This document shows positions 43,658 to 56,957 of a stretch of 64,000 nt of DNA, piece by piece. The position numbers and the translations under genes are program-made. The DNA lies in assembly GCA_947626165.1 (NCBI GenBank), contig CANQRG010000003.1, positions 102,808-166,807 of the forward strand. Direction: 5' to 3'. Position 1 is the first letter of the stretch; each line of letters starts with the position of its first letter. This DNA is from an uncultured Clostridia bacterium. Its GTDB lineage: Bacteria; Bacillota; Clostridia; Oscillospirales; Ruminococcaceae. The notes under the pieces are model-generated. The model was given only the letters and a program-made list of their open reading frames with translations. It was not told the origin of the DNA and searched no databases.

Positions 43658-45100
43658 TTACGGCATTATCGGTTCAAACCTGATTCTTATTTTAGGGAGC
43701 TTTTCTATTGTCGTGTAAGAATTAATGAGACCGTCCTCAATAGATAAATCATTTTCACCGCTTGCAGGCGGAGCAAAGATTTTGAGCGTCAAATCGCACG
43801 GCTTATCCAATGGCTTTTCATAAAAAGCACTCATCATATCTATAGTCTTAGCCTTAGGAGACTTGTAAAACCACTTTCCGTTTATCTCAAACATCAAATT
43901 GGAATTATCATCGTCATCAAACACAAGCTCGCAGAAATGCGGATTCTTTTCAAAATGAAGAGGTATTGCAATTCCGTCTGCGTCCTCAGAGCCTCCCCAG
44001 CGTAAAGTGCAAGGAAGTGAAAGCTCATTGCCCTGAACCATTTCAGGATAGAAATAATCATCGTGTATGATTTCCTTGTAAGTCTGCATACAAGGCTGTT
44101 CAATGCCTACATCTACATTGTTAGGGTCCTCTATCTCCAATCCTAAACGTCCTCTGTCACGGAATTGATAGAAGGTAAATCCGCTGAACCACGTAGCATT
44201 TTCTCTTTTGAGCCTGTCGCAGAACTCCTTGATCATTGTTGCCTGATCGTAAGGTCCGGTAACGTCTCCGTCGGCATTAAATTCACTCATAACCATTGGC
44301 TTTTCAACACCGTCGTTTAAGTATTTGAACCTCTCAAATGACATTTTAGTAAGGTCATATGTAGCGTCAACAGTGTCTCTCTTGTGGGTATTTCCGCCCT
44401 TTTCGGCAACGTCATAAGGCCAGCCCCAGTGAAGCGCCATATATTTGTCCACAGACCATATATCGGTTTCCTTAACAGCCTGCTTGAACTCAGCCTCTTT
44501 TTCCATTTCCTCCTTGTTAGGGTCCTCTATTCCGCCTATACAGAGAATAGTCTGAACATTCGGAGCGTGCTCTTTCAAAATCCTGTTAAATCTGCAATAG
44601 AAATCGGCAACCTCCTGATATGTGCATCTCTTGTTAAAGCTGAACCAGTTTCCAGTAGCCTCGTGATTTATCCTCAAAAACATTCTTCCAAACGGCTTTA
44701 AATCCTCAGCTATTGCAATCAGATGCTCGTCTGTAACATTAGGGTCTATTGTAAGCGTCAATGTTACGTCCTGACCATGGCGGCGAACATCTCTCATACA
44801 AGTGAATGGCTCGTCGTCGGTTGTTCCGCCCAGACCGCCCTTGTATGTAAAATAATCGTCATACGGATAGTCCCATTGGAATGAAACATCAGCGTCCTTC
44901 ATAACCTCTGAAATTCTGCCCGGCCACTCCTTGTCAAACGGATAATAGCAGTACATCAAACTGATGCTTCTGTGCGGTCTGCCGAGCCTGTTTAGAATAT
45001 AATCCTGATTTACATACTCTCCTCTTTCAGAGCCGTCTCCCAAATCGACAGCGCATTTTGCCTTTCCCATATGGATTGAATAGATTTTGATTTCGTCCAT
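43658..45100 (-). CDS. Putative intracellular glycoside hydrolase, GH26-like (clan GH-A)
   Basis: This 480-residue protein has no signal peptide. A TIM-barrel catalytic domain is suggested by MFLRINHEATGNWFSF (proposed acid/base Glu147, matching the GH26 pattern) and KPMVMSEFNADGD (proposed nucleophile Glu273). A beta-rich C-terminal domain of about 130 residues follows. GH26 enzymes mostly cut beta-mannans, but a cytoplasmic form would act on imported oligosaccharides. GGAGG before ATG 45100 fixes the start. It lies beside a GH2 beta-galactosidase. The family call is by motif only. Confidence 0.6.
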   Translation of the reverse strand: MDEIKIYSIHMGKAKCAVDLGDGSERGEYVNQDYILNRLGRPHRSISLMYCYYPFDKEWPGRISEVMKDADVSFQWDYPYDDYFTYKGGLGGTTDDEPFTCMRDVRRHGQDVTLTLTIDPNVTDEHLIAIAEDLKPFGRMFLRINHEATGNWFSFNKRCTYQEVADFYCRFNRILKEHAPNVQTILCIGGIEDPNKEEMEKEAEFKQAVKETDIWSVDKYMALHWGWPYDVAEKGGNTHKRDTVDATYDLTKMSFERFKYLNDGVEKPMVMSEFNADGDVTGPYDQATMIKEFCDRLKRENATWFSGFTFYQFRDRGRLGLEIEDPNNVDVGIEQPCMQTYKEIIHDDYFYPEMVQGNELSLPCTLRWGGSEDADGIAIPLHFEKNPHFCELVFDDDDNSNLMFEINGKWFYKSPKAKTIDMMSAFYEKPLDKPCDLTLKIFAPPASGENDLSIEDGLINSYTTIEKLPKIRIRFEPIMP

Positions 45101-45104
45101 TAGA

Positions 45105-46160
45105 TTACCTCCGATTTTTAATATAAATAACATTATTTATTCTGTCAATAATGTTAGCAATTTCTTTAAATACCTTGTCGCTCTGATCCGTTTCAGGATA
45201 TTGATTTGTAAAAATGCAAAGCACAAACGGCGATTCAGCATAAACTATAGCGCAGTCGTGATACTGCCTTTCTGTCCAGTCAGAACCGTATTTCTGAGAC
45301 ACCTTATATTTATGGTCAAGAGCCTTGCCTATCTGCCTGTTTACATCGGTGTCAGTCATAAGCGTGGTAAGCCACTCGCCTCTGTCGGTCTGCTCACCGT
45401 ATTTATAGATTTCCTTGTAGCATTTGAGCATATCAGCACTTGTGCAATATGTAAAGATCCATGAGTCACCAAGCGAATAATTTGCACCTATAGAATACAA
45501 ATCGCTGTTAAATTGTTTGTATCCGAAGTGCTTTACAAGATTGTAATAAGCAGTGTTATCACTTCGCTGAATAGTGTATTTTATAAGTTTTCTTGCGGTA
45601 AATTCTGTACCCATTTTTGCCTGCGCGGCAAGACCGTTGTCACCCGACCAATTAACGGTTTTAGTAACTTTTTCATTAAGGTCTATTCCCGACTTTAACA
45701 AAGACGCAACAAAAGGCGTTTTTATTGTACTGCAAGTTGCAAATCTGCTTGTATCATTATAGCTTATTGACGCTCCTGTATCCATATTCTCATAGCTAAA
45801 CGCCATATTAAAATCAGCATTTGTAATGACATTTTGCAGCTCGTCTAAATAATTATAAAAATCCTGAATACTCGTGACCTTTTCAAAGCTCTGCATTTTA
45901 AATCTGTAACCGCTTAAGTTATTTATATCAACGCTTGTCGGATTAAATTCTCTTGTTCCTGTTGTTGTAGTGGTAGTAGTAGTTTTAGTTTTCTTTATTT
46001 TTTTTGTTTCACTTGTTTTCTTATTATTACGAGCAGCAGTCTCCGCTTCTGATGAAACAGAAGTATTTTGTGATTTATTATCGTCTTGTTTTTTATCGCA
46101 CCCAAATAATGTAATGCTCATTAAAAACACAAGAAAAAAACACAACAATCGGAATTTCAT
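45105..46160 (-). CDS. Beta-lactamase-fold serine hydrolase, lipoprotein
   Basis: This is a membrane-anchored, extracellular lipoprotein (lipobox LFGC, Cys21) with a Lys/Thr-rich linker that includes a run of eight Thr. The catalytic domain has the class A-like motifs STIK (144-147) and SDN (200-202). The third motif, normally KTG, reads KYG (290-292). It is 351 residues. It may be a carboxypeptidase or esterase rather than a drug-inactivating beta-lactamase. It lies between two glycoside hydrolase genes on the same strand. Confidence 0.8.
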   Translation of the reverse strand: MKFRLLCFFLVFLMSITLFGCDKKQDDNKSQNTSVSSEAETAARNNKKTSETKKIKKTKTTTTTTTTGTREFNPTSVDINNLSGYRFKMQSFEKVTSIQDFYNYLDELQNVITNADFNMAFSYENMDTGASISYNDTSRFATCSTIKTPFVASLLKSGIDLNEKVTKTVNWSGDNGLAAQAKMGTEFTARKLIKYTIQRSDNTAYYNLVKHFGYKQFNSDLYSIGANYSLGDSWIFTYCTSADMLKCYKEIYKYGEQTDRGEWLTTLMTDTDVNRQIGKALDHKYKVSQKYGSDWTERQYHDCAIVYAESPFVLCIFTNQYPETDQSDKVFKEIANIIDRINNVIYIKNRR

Positions 46161-46204
46161 TAAACCTTATCCTCGCTTCTATTAAAATATATCCCTTAAG
46201 TCCC

Positions 46205-48970
46205 TTAACGTATTACAACTGACGAGCATATTCCTGCTCCAAAATTCCTGCTTTTTATAATTACGGTTATCTCATTTTCACCGCTGAAGCCCCTTAAATC
46301 AGCGTCTAGCTGACAGGGCCATTCGTTATCACACTCTGCCAATTTTATACCGTGTATATAAACCTCGCATATTCCCCATATGCCGTTAAAATGCAAAACT
46401 GGTTTCTTTCCATTTATCTCAGACGGTATAATCACCTTCGCTCTGTAAAGAGCATATTTTCCCTCATTGTTTGAAAACTTCTCCTGAGCGCCGTTTTCAA
46501 CGCTTACAGGCTCAAGCGAGTTCATATCTGAAACAGCAAACACAACTTCTGGGTCGGGCCTTTCATCCAAAAGCTCAGCCGACATTTTCCAACCGCTTAC
46601 ATAAAGCTCTTTAATACTTTCAACATAAGGAGTACCCTTTCGTTCAAAAACAGTTATGTCGTCGCAAACAACATTCATTATATCAGCAGACGCTTTCAAT
46701 GTCAAGGATTTTTCACCCTCATTTAGCCTTACAATTGCCTGGCAGCATCCGTTGAACAGCGACCGTTTATTCGACATAAATTCCTCGTGACAGTTGGGGT
46801 TTCCGTTTGCCATTCCTAGAATTGTTCCGCCCTCCGCTGAAAACTCTATTTCAAAATTTGCGTCGGGAACAAACTCACCGTTTTTATCAACTGCAAATAT
46901 ATCTACCGATATTGCATCGCTTCCATCGTTATACATATAATTTCGGTATGGCTTTATAAGCAAGTCGCTAGCTTCTCCCGATGTGTTCTTAACATCAACA
47001 GCCGCGACCTTATTGCCGTTATAACCTACAAGTTTTAATTCACCGCTTTCAAACGGAACATTCCAAATAGCCTGTTTTAGCTTATCAATAGGCTTTTTGC
47101 CCTTTGACTTGCCATTCACAAAAAGCTCTGCCTCTTCACAGTTTGTCATTGACATAACCTTGATAATACTTCCCTCTTTGCCCTGCCAGTTCCAATGCGG
47201 AGCAACATGACATACAGGCTTATCTGAGAATATTGCTTTAGCGAGATAATAAGCGTCCTTAGGAAAACCGCAGGTATCCATCATACCGAAAAAGCTGGAA
47301 ACAGACGGCCATTCATACGGCGTTGGCTCTCCTAAATAGTCAAACCCCGTCCACATAAAAGCACCGCTTACAAAATCACGGTTAAGCACATATTCCCACG
47401 TTTCACGAATAGTGTTTCCCCAATCTGACGCCTCCTCGTCAAAGCTTGAAATCATATGAGCCTCGTCATCGGTTTTGTAGCAGCCTCTTACAGAAAATGC
47501 AGAAGTCGTTTCACTTCCCACAATAGGGATTGCAGGGTACTTTTCGTGGAAAGTATCATAACTTTGCGGCTGATAGTTCACTCCGCAGACGTCAAAAACA
47601 CTTCCCGCGCCGTTGTTTTCCAAAATTCCTCCATGCATTGCTCCCGTAACATATCTTGTATCGTCCAGCTTTTTTATCTCAGTTTTCATACGCTCGGTCA
47701 TTTTTCTGCCCTCAAGAGCAGACTGCAAAAACTCCTCATTGCAGACCGAATACATTATTACCGAAGGATGATTTCTGTCTCGGCGCACCATTGTTCTTAA
47801 ATTCTCAAGGTTTTCTTCGCTTGTCTCAAAAACTCGGTTTTCGTCCATAACCAACATTCCCAGCCTGTCGCAAGCGTCAAGAAGCTCGCTTGACGGCATA
47901 CCGTGTGCGCATCTGTATGCGTTAGAACCCATTTCTTTAAGCCTTTTTATACGATACTCGTTTATGCTGTCGGGTACTGCAACTCCTATTCCGCCGTGAT
48001 CCTGATGATTGCAGGTCCCGAACAGCTTTAACGGCTTATCATTTAGGAAAAATCCTCTATCTGCATCAAACTTTATCGTTCTAAAGCCGAACACTGTTTC
48101 ACATTCATCAACCTGTTCGCCGTTTATGTAAACTATAGACACTGCCTTATACAAATTAGGAGAATCAACTTCCCAGAGCTTTGGTTCTTTGACAGATATA
48201 TTTTGCAAAAATTCTCTCTTGGAATACTCATACACTGTCATATCCGTTGTTCCGGCAGCAACAGCACCGCCTATTATCTTAAGTTCGCTGTCAAGCTCGT
48301 ATATCTTTGTTTCAAGTGAGACTACCTCATTATTGTAAAAGCCGTTATTTATAACAGTTTCTATTTCAATATTCCAATTAGTATCAGACAGCTTTTTAGG
48401 ATTTACAAACACGCCGTATTTATCAATATTTACCTTATTCTTTACATTAAGCCAAACATGGCGGTAAATTCCTGCGCCCTCATACCACCAACCTTCCCAC
48501 TCGTCTGCATCGACAAAAACGGCAAGAATATTAGGCGCACCGCCTAAAATAGCCCTATCGGTTATATCCACACTGAACGGCACATATCCTGTGAAGCTTC
48601 TTTTTAAAATTGAGCCGTTAAAATATACTACTGCGTTCTTTTCAATGCCGTCAAAATCAATGGTAATCTGCTTACCCTCATAATCAGAATCAAGTGCAAA
48701 CGATTTTCTGTACCAAGCCTTGCCCTTTGGCTTATATCCCCACGACGGTGAGCCCGACTTATCAAACTCACGCTTTATTGACCAGTCATGAGGAAGGTCG
48801 ACAACCTCCCAGTCTCTTGAATCAAAATCGCTTTGAGGAACTCCCTTAGCAGAGCCTGCCTTTGATGTGTTATAAATACTTCCGTGGTCAACTCCTATTT
48901 CAGGTTTTACATCGCCTAAGTGAAACGACCAGCCTTTATCCAGAGATTTAGCAATTCTCTTTTTTATCAT
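46205..48970 (-). CDS. GH2 beta-galactosidase-type enzyme
   Basis: This large retaining glycosidase (921 aa) has no signal peptide and is probably cytoplasmic. It has the GH2 layout: an N-terminal sugar-binding domain (LPHDWSIKREF, WYRKSF), an immunoglobulin-like domain, and a TIM barrel with acid/base Glu412 in SVCNEEFL and nucleophile Glu487 in PIVGSETTS. C-terminal beta domains include a DUF4982-type region. I start it at ATG 48970 with GAGG 8 nt upstream. Beta-galactosidase is likely, but beta-glucuronidase or mannosidase activity cannot be excluded by motif alone. Confidence 0.88.
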   Translation of the reverse strand: MIKKRIAKSLDKGWSFHLGDVKPEIGVDHGSIYNTSKAGSAKGVPQSDFDSRDWEVVDLPHDWSIKREFDKSGSPSWGYKPKGKAWYRKSFALDSDYEGKQITIDFDGIEKNAVVYFNGSILKRSFTGYVPFSVDITDRAILGGAPNILAVFVDADEWEGWWYEGAGIYRHVWLNVKNKVNIDKYGVFVNPKKLSDTNWNIEIETVINNGFYNNEVVSLETKIYELDSELKIIGGAVAAGTTDMTVYEYSKREFLQNISVKEPKLWEVDSPNLYKAVSIVYINGEQVDECETVFGFRTIKFDADRGFFLNDKPLKLFGTCNHQDHGGIGVAVPDSINEYRIKRLKEMGSNAYRCAHGMPSSELLDACDRLGMLVMDENRVFETSEENLENLRTMVRRDRNHPSVIMYSVCNEEFLQSALEGRKMTERMKTEIKKLDDTRYVTGAMHGGILENNGAGSVFDVCGVNYQPQSYDTFHEKYPAIPIVGSETTSAFSVRGCYKTDDEAHMISSFDEEASDWGNTIRETWEYVLNRDFVSGAFMWTGFDYLGEPTPYEWPSVSSFFGMMDTCGFPKDAYYLAKAIFSDKPVCHVAPHWNWQGKEGSIIKVMSMTNCEEAELFVNGKSKGKKPIDKLKQAIWNVPFESGELKLVGYNGNKVAAVDVKNTSGEASDLLIKPYRNYMYNDGSDAISVDIFAVDKNGEFVPDANFEIEFSAEGGTILGMANGNPNCHEEFMSNKRSLFNGCCQAIVRLNEGEKSLTLKASADIMNVVCDDITVFERKGTPYVESIKELYVSGWKMSAELLDERPDPEVVFAVSDMNSLEPVSVENGAQEKFSNNEGKYALYRAKVIIPSEINGKKPVLHFNGIWGICEVYIHGIKLAECDNEWPCQLDADLRGFSGENEITVIIKSRNFGAGICSSVVIR

Positions 48971-49034
48971 TTGTCCAACCTCAATCCACAATTAATATAT
49001 ACTATATTTATATAAACATAATACGACATTAAAG

Positions 49035-49180
49035 TCAAGTGAAAAGTAATTGACAATGGATAATTGATAATTTACAGATGCAAAACAAAAGCGTTCGGAA
49101 AAATCCCGAACGCTGTTATTACTTCTTGTAATTATCCATTGTCAATTGTCCATTATCAATTGTTAAACCTGCCGTTGTCC
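49035..49180. repeat. Composite intergenic repeat block D, reaching into the atpC end
   Basis: AATTGACAATGGATAATTG tracts flank the shared hairpin GCGTTCGGAA-AAA-TCCCGAACGC (49091-49113). On the minus strand this is followed by TTTTGTTTT, so it acts as the ATP synthase operon terminator. The block ends in TCAATTGTTAAACCTGCCG, which is close to the inverted end of the repeat unit in blocks A and B and covers the atpC stop codon. Confidence 0.7.
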
Positions 49181-49567
49181 TACGCTTAATCTCGCAAGCG
49201 CTCTTTTCAGCTTGATTTCCGCTCTGCCAAATTCATCGGCTCTTGATTTATCAGAGAGTATGTCCTCGGCTTTCTTCTTTGCTCTTTCTGCTCTCTCCAA
49301 ATCGATCTCATCCGCCCACTCAACTGCGCTTGCCAAAACTGTTGCACCCTCGTCAGACACCTTTAAAATACCCTCCGAAAGCACCGCTTCACGCTCTGAG
49401 CTGCTGTCTTTTATTTTCAAAGGCCCTGCAACAATATTGCATACATACTTTATATGGTTCGCTAGTATGCCTATATCGCCCTCTGTGGTTCTAATTGTTA
49501 TCTGCTCTGCTTCACCGTCAAAAAAAATCTTTTCAGGTGTGACAATTTTAAGTTTAAAAGGTTTCAT
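49163..49567 (-). CDS. atpC: ATP synthase F1, epsilon subunit
   Basis: The epsilon subunit links the central stalk to the c-ring and can inhibit ATP hydrolysis. The N-terminal beta barrel has KIVTPEKIFFDGEAEQITI and GDIGILANHI. The C-terminal helical hairpin has ERAKKKAEDILS and AEIKLKRALARL. It is 134 residues. The last residues (GQRQV) and the stop are made of repeat-like DNA. It is the last gene of the atp operon. Confidence 0.93.
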   Translation of the reverse strand: MKPFKLKIVTPEKIFFDGEAEQITIRTTEGDIGILANHIKYVCNIVAGPLKIKDSSSEREAVLSEGILKVSDEGATVLASAVEWADEIDLERAERAKKKAEDILSDKSRADEFGRAEIKLKRALARLSVGQRQV

Positions 49568-49623
49568 ATTAAATCACCGTTTATGCGTTGAAATTTCACG
49601 CTGTCCCTTCTAAGATTTAATGA

Positions 49624-51949
<2,326 letters not shown>

Positions 51950-51975
51950 GTTATCACCTTCTTGTAAAGATAATA

Positions 51976-53523
<1,548 letters not shown>

Positions 53524-53625
53524 CTATACCATAACATACTGTATAGCTATTAGTTTTTCCGCCAAGGGCAAAAAAACATAAGTAAATTTATACGCATATG
53601 CATATAAAAATCAATTCAAATTATT

Positions 53626-54168
53626 CTATGCTATAACTGAGTTTATTCTGTCTCTCAGTTCATCAAGCCTGTGTTTTATGCTTCCCTGAATCTGAGTGTT
53701 ACTGTATTCAAGTACAATTCCGCCGATTATAGATTTATCTATCTTCTCAGATAAAACTATTGTCTTTTTAGAAACGCTCTCAAGCTTTGCAATCAGCTTT
53801 TCTCTGAGCGTATCCGACAGAGGTACTGTTGTTATCGCAGTTACTTCTAAAATGTTGTTTTCTTCGTTATACAAAGCGTTAAAGCTTTCAATAATCTTTT
53901 GAAGATACCTTATACGCTTTTTATCTGCAACAACGCATAGAAAATCAAAGGAAGTATTTGAAAGACAACCTTCAAATACATTCTTTAAAACATTTTTCTT
54001 ATCATCCGGCTCGACCGTCGGAGCATTCAGAAATTTAATAAGCTCATTATTTTTCTCAACAACTTCAGACAGCCACAACAATTCTGAATGTACCTCGTCT
54101 AAATTATCGCGCTCTTTACAAAGCTCAAACAACGCCTCAGCATAATTAGCTTCTAATGAACCTTTCAT
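53626..54168 (-). CDS. atpH: ATP synthase F1, delta subunit
   Basis: The delta subunit joins F1 to the peripheral stalk. It is 180 residues, all helical in the first two thirds (NYAEALFELCKERDNLDEVH), with the C-terminal IDKSIIGGIVLEYSNTQIQG signature. Its start and the atpF stop overlap by one base (TAATG), so they are translationally coupled. Confidence 0.93.
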   Translation of the reverse strand: MKGSLEANYAEALFELCKERDNLDEVHSELLWLSEVVEKNNELIKFLNAPTVEPDDKKNVLKNVFEGCLSNTSFDFLCVVADKKRIRYLQKIIESFNALYNEENNILEVTAITTVPLSDTLREKLIAKLESVSKKTIVLSEKIDKSIIGGIVLEYSNTQIQGSIKHRLDELRDRINSVIA

Positions 54169-54677
54169 TACAGCTCACCTACATTTTCAATAAACTCTTC
54201 AATCAGCTTTTCGTTGTCGCTGGTATTAAGCTCTTTATTGACAACTTTACCCGCAACGTCAAATACCATTCCTGTGATCTCGTCTTTGATCTCATTAACG
54301 GCAATTTTCTTTTCCTTTTCAATCTCACTGTGCGCATTGGCAACAATATGCTTTGCCTCTGCCTTTGCCTCGGTGATGATCTCATCAGAGCGAGAATTTG
54401 CCCTCTTGGTCGCTGTGTCAATTATTTTTGCCGATTCCTCTTTTGCCCCCGAAAGCTTTTGAGTGTACTCCGCTTTGTATTCCTCTGCCGCTTTATTAGC
54501 CCTATCAGCGTCGTCGTATGTTTTTTGGACCTCGGCTTTTCGCTTATCCAAAACAGCGTTTACGGGCTTAAAGAAGAAGTGCTTTAACACCAAAAACATA
54601 ATTAAAGTATTCAGCAATGTAGGGATAATAGTTCCCAGATCTATTGAGAAAAAATCAGTTACTCGTGCGTAAATCAT
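54168..54677 (-). CDS. atpF: ATP synthase Fo, b subunit
   Basis: This peripheral-stalk subunit (169 aa) has one N-terminal membrane segment (IIPTLLNTLIMFLVLKHFFF) followed by a long charged helix (KPVNAVLDKRKAEVQKTYDD and onward), which dimerises as a right-handed coiled coil. Length and layout fit the family. Confidence 0.95.
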   Translation of the reverse strand: MIYARVTDFFSIDLGTIIPTLLNTLIMFLVLKHFFFKPVNAVLDKRKAEVQKTYDDADRANKAAEEYKAEYTQKLSGAKEESAKIIDTATKRANSRSDEIITEAKAEAKHIVANAHSEIEKEKKIAVNEIKDEITGMVFDVAGKVVNKELNTSDNEKLIEEFIENVGEL

Positions 54678-54772
54678 TTTCGATTTGCCCCTTTCGGAGC
54701 AATCCTCCTCTCAATGTTTTTGCATTTTGAAAGGCAAATTTTAGACTTGCCTTTGCATATTAATTATGCTTT

Positions 54773-55057
<285 letters not shown>

Positions 55058-55136
55058 TTAATTTTCTTTTTTATTAAACAACTGACCGTCAGAATCTCTC
55101 ACATCAGTTGATTTTTACAAATTTCAAACCAAACGC

Positions 55137-55886
55137 CTAGTCAGCGGCTCCTGCCACATTAACCATTGTAAGCGTTGCAAAAATATATGCCTGAATACAG
55201 CCTACAAACAAGTCGAAATATATAGACAGAATTCCTGGAATACCTATAGACGCTATATTAATGGTAAATCCGCCTATGCTAAAGCTCAAGTGCAAAAGCT
55301 CCGACAAGCCTCCCAAAGCCATATAGAGTATTCCCGTTATAACCATTCCTCCCGCAACATTGCCGAACAAACGGAAAGCCATTGAAACAGGTGTTGCAAA
55401 CTCACTGATTATATTTATAGGGGTTATGACAGGAACAGGCTCTGCAAAGGTCTTGAAAAAGCCGATAAAGCCCTTGTTCTTAAACCTTGTATAAATTATC
55501 ATAACAAATGTGATAAGCGCCCACGAAATTGTTACGTTAACGTCCGCCGTTACAGAACGAAGTCCGATTATGCTTACCAGACTTCCCAGTCCTGCATAAA
55601 CCAAAAGAGTTGCAATATAAGGCGCATAGCACATATACTTCTCGCCCATAGAATCACGAACGCTTTTATTTACAAACTCCACTGCATACTCGGCAATTAC
55701 CTGTCTTTTAGTTTCAGGCTTGACCTTTAAGTTGTGAGTTAAGTATTTGCACAAAACCGCAATAGCAACAATTATAAACCAGCCCACGACAGTGGATTCG
55801 GTTATATCAACATTTATATAAGGAATAGTAAAGACGACCTTAGGTCCGTGAATATCCAATGCGCCGCTAATCAACTGAGGACTCAT
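55137..55886 (-). CDS. atpB: ATP synthase Fo, a subunit
   Basis: The a subunit forms the ion half-channels beside the c-ring. It is 249 residues, with five or six membrane helices. The key Arg lies in SMAFRLFGNVAGGMV. VNKSVRDSMGEKYMCYAPYI is the conserved region after the first helix. Its start overlaps the end of the upstream atpI-like gene by about 20 nt. Confidence 0.96.
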   Translation of the reverse strand: MSPQLISGALDIHGPKVVFTIPYINVDITESTVVGWFIIVAIAVLCKYLTHNLKVKPETKRQVIAEYAVEFVNKSVRDSMGEKYMCYAPYIATLLVYAGLGSLVSIIGLRSVTADVNVTISWALITFVMIIYTRFKNKGFIGFFKTFAEPVPVITPINIISEFATPVSMAFRLFGNVAGGMVITGILYMALGGLSELLHLSFSIGGFTINIASIGIPGILSIYFDLFVGCIQAYIFATLTMVNVAGAAD

Positions 55887-56277
55887 CATTTTTAATCGCC
55901 TTCCTTTCTTTGAAATTATTAAGCGTCAACACCAGTCTTGGAAAAAGCTGAGGTATCAGTACTGCGAAAACATTAATAAACTTTACCTTTACAGCAATTA
56001 AGCACAGCAGAACAAGTATAAGATATCTTGACAAATAGCAAATAAACATCATTATTTGAGCAGTCTTTTTGCTTCTCTTTACTGCACGGTAAATTGTTTC
56101 AGATAAATAATAATAAGACAAAACAACATAAACCAAGCCGACTAAAAATCCTATTAAAACAGACAATTTAAATCCCCAAAACAATGAAACCAGAAACGAA
56201 ATAAATGTTAAAACCAACAATCCGGGAATCATTTCCCTTAGAATATTTCTTAGAGGGTTACCGTTTGGTGCAGTCAT
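55867..56277 (-). CDS. AtpI-like membrane protein
   Basis: This 136-residue protein has four membrane segments (PGLLVLTFISFLVSLFWGF and following). It takes the place usually held by AtpI/UncI, which helps c-ring assembly or Mg2+ supply, at the head of the atp operon. Sequence similarity to AtpI is weak. I start it at ATG 56277 with AGGAG 8 nt upstream; a GTG at 56301 is also in frame. Confidence 0.75.
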   Translation of the reverse strand: MTAPNGNPLRNILREMIPGLLVLTFISFLVSLFWGFKLSVLIGFLVGLVYVVLSYYYLSETIYRAVKRSKKTAQIMMFICYLSRYLILVLLCLIAVKVKFINVFAVLIPQLFPRLVLTLNNFKERKAIKNDESSVD

Positions 56278-56384
56278 TGTAAACGCTCCTGTTATTTTCA
56301 CTTAGTATTATATCGCCCAATGCTAAAACATATAACTTAAGTAATTCAGAAACTGCTGAATATAATATATCTTGCTAAAACGTG

Positions 56385-56425
56385 AAAAACACAGTATCGT
56401 AACAACTGCACGACACTGTGTTTTT
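56385..56425 (-). promoter_or_regulatory. Attenuator-like hairpin in the atp operon leader
   Basis: On the minus strand AAAAACACAGUGUCGU pairs with ACGAUACUGUGUUUUU (16 bp, one G-U), with a 9-nt loop and a U-rich 3' arm. It begins about 15 nt after the predicted transcription start. On the plus strand one pair becomes an A/C mismatch. Confidence 0.6.
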
Positions 56426-56447
56426 TGTCTTGATACTTTATAAATAA

Positions 56448-56476
56448 ATTTTAGCAAACCAGAATAAAAATGTCAA
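56448..56476 (-). promoter_or_regulatory. Sigma-A promoter of the atp operon
   Basis: A perfect TTGACA (56476-56471), a 17-bp spacer and TAAAAT (56453-56448) lie on the minus strand. The leader to the first gene is about 165 nt. Confidence 0.8.
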
Positions 56477-56651
56477 CACCCAATATGTAAAAAATGAATA
56501 ACAAAAACTTTTTATTTTGTGAGAAATGACAAAATGTAAGAGTTAAAATGCATTTATAATTTATAATATACTTATCAAAGTTGTCAAAAGTATCACATTA
56601 ACGTATAAACTGGCATACAATATTAATATTCAAAAAATAAGGAATGATTAT

Positions 56652-56819
56652 ATGAACTCTTGTGAAATTTCAGCGGCTGTAACAGCTATTGCAAACATAT
56701 TATTTAAAAAGCTAAATGACGACGAAGTGGCTCTTTTGGGGGCAATATTGGTTCAGCTTGGAGACACTCTTGAGACAATGTCTGTTCAGAAAGAAATCTG
56801 CCAAAATAAAAACTTATAG
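56652..56819 (+). CDS. Small uncharacterised protein (55 aa), DUF6774-like
   Basis: This short gene begins MNSCEISAAVTAIANILFKK and continues LNDDEVALLGAILVQLGDTL. It is helical and soluble. It resembles a family of about 50-residue proteins common in Ruminococcaceae that I recall as DUF6774, but the name is from memory. AAGGA lies 8 nt before the ATG. It is monocistronic and followed by a terminator. Function unknown. Confidence 0.75.
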   Translation: MNSCEISAAVTAIANILFKKLNDDEVALLGAILVQLGDTLETMSVQKEICQNKNL

Positions 56820-56823
56820 AACA

Positions 56824-56860
56824 AAAACACGTCGTGCAGAAAAGCAGGGCGTGTTTTTTA
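56824..56860 (+). terminator. Terminator of the 55-aa protein gene
   Basis: AAAACACGTCGTGC pairs with GCAGGGCGTGTTTT around a 6-nt loop (one mismatch, one wobble on the plus strand), followed by TT. Confidence 0.75.
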
Positions 56861-56868
56861 TAAACTAA

Positions 56869-56897
56869 TTGACCAAATAATATAAAAATGATATATT
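56869..56897 (+). promoter_or_regulatory. Sigma-A promoter of hpt
   Basis: TTGACC (56869-56874), a 17-bp spacer and TATATT (56892-56897) lie about 60 bp before the hpt start. Confidence 0.7.
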
Positions 56898-56957
56898 ATA
56901 ACTATCTTAAAATCGTTAAATTAATATAAATAATAACTTATAAATGAGGAAGATAAT

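Noticed and set aside
45105..46160. Class A beta-lactamase resistance gene
   Set aside because: The KTG motif is changed to KYG and the Thr-rich lipoprotein form is unlike known resistance enzymes; only the fold is supported.
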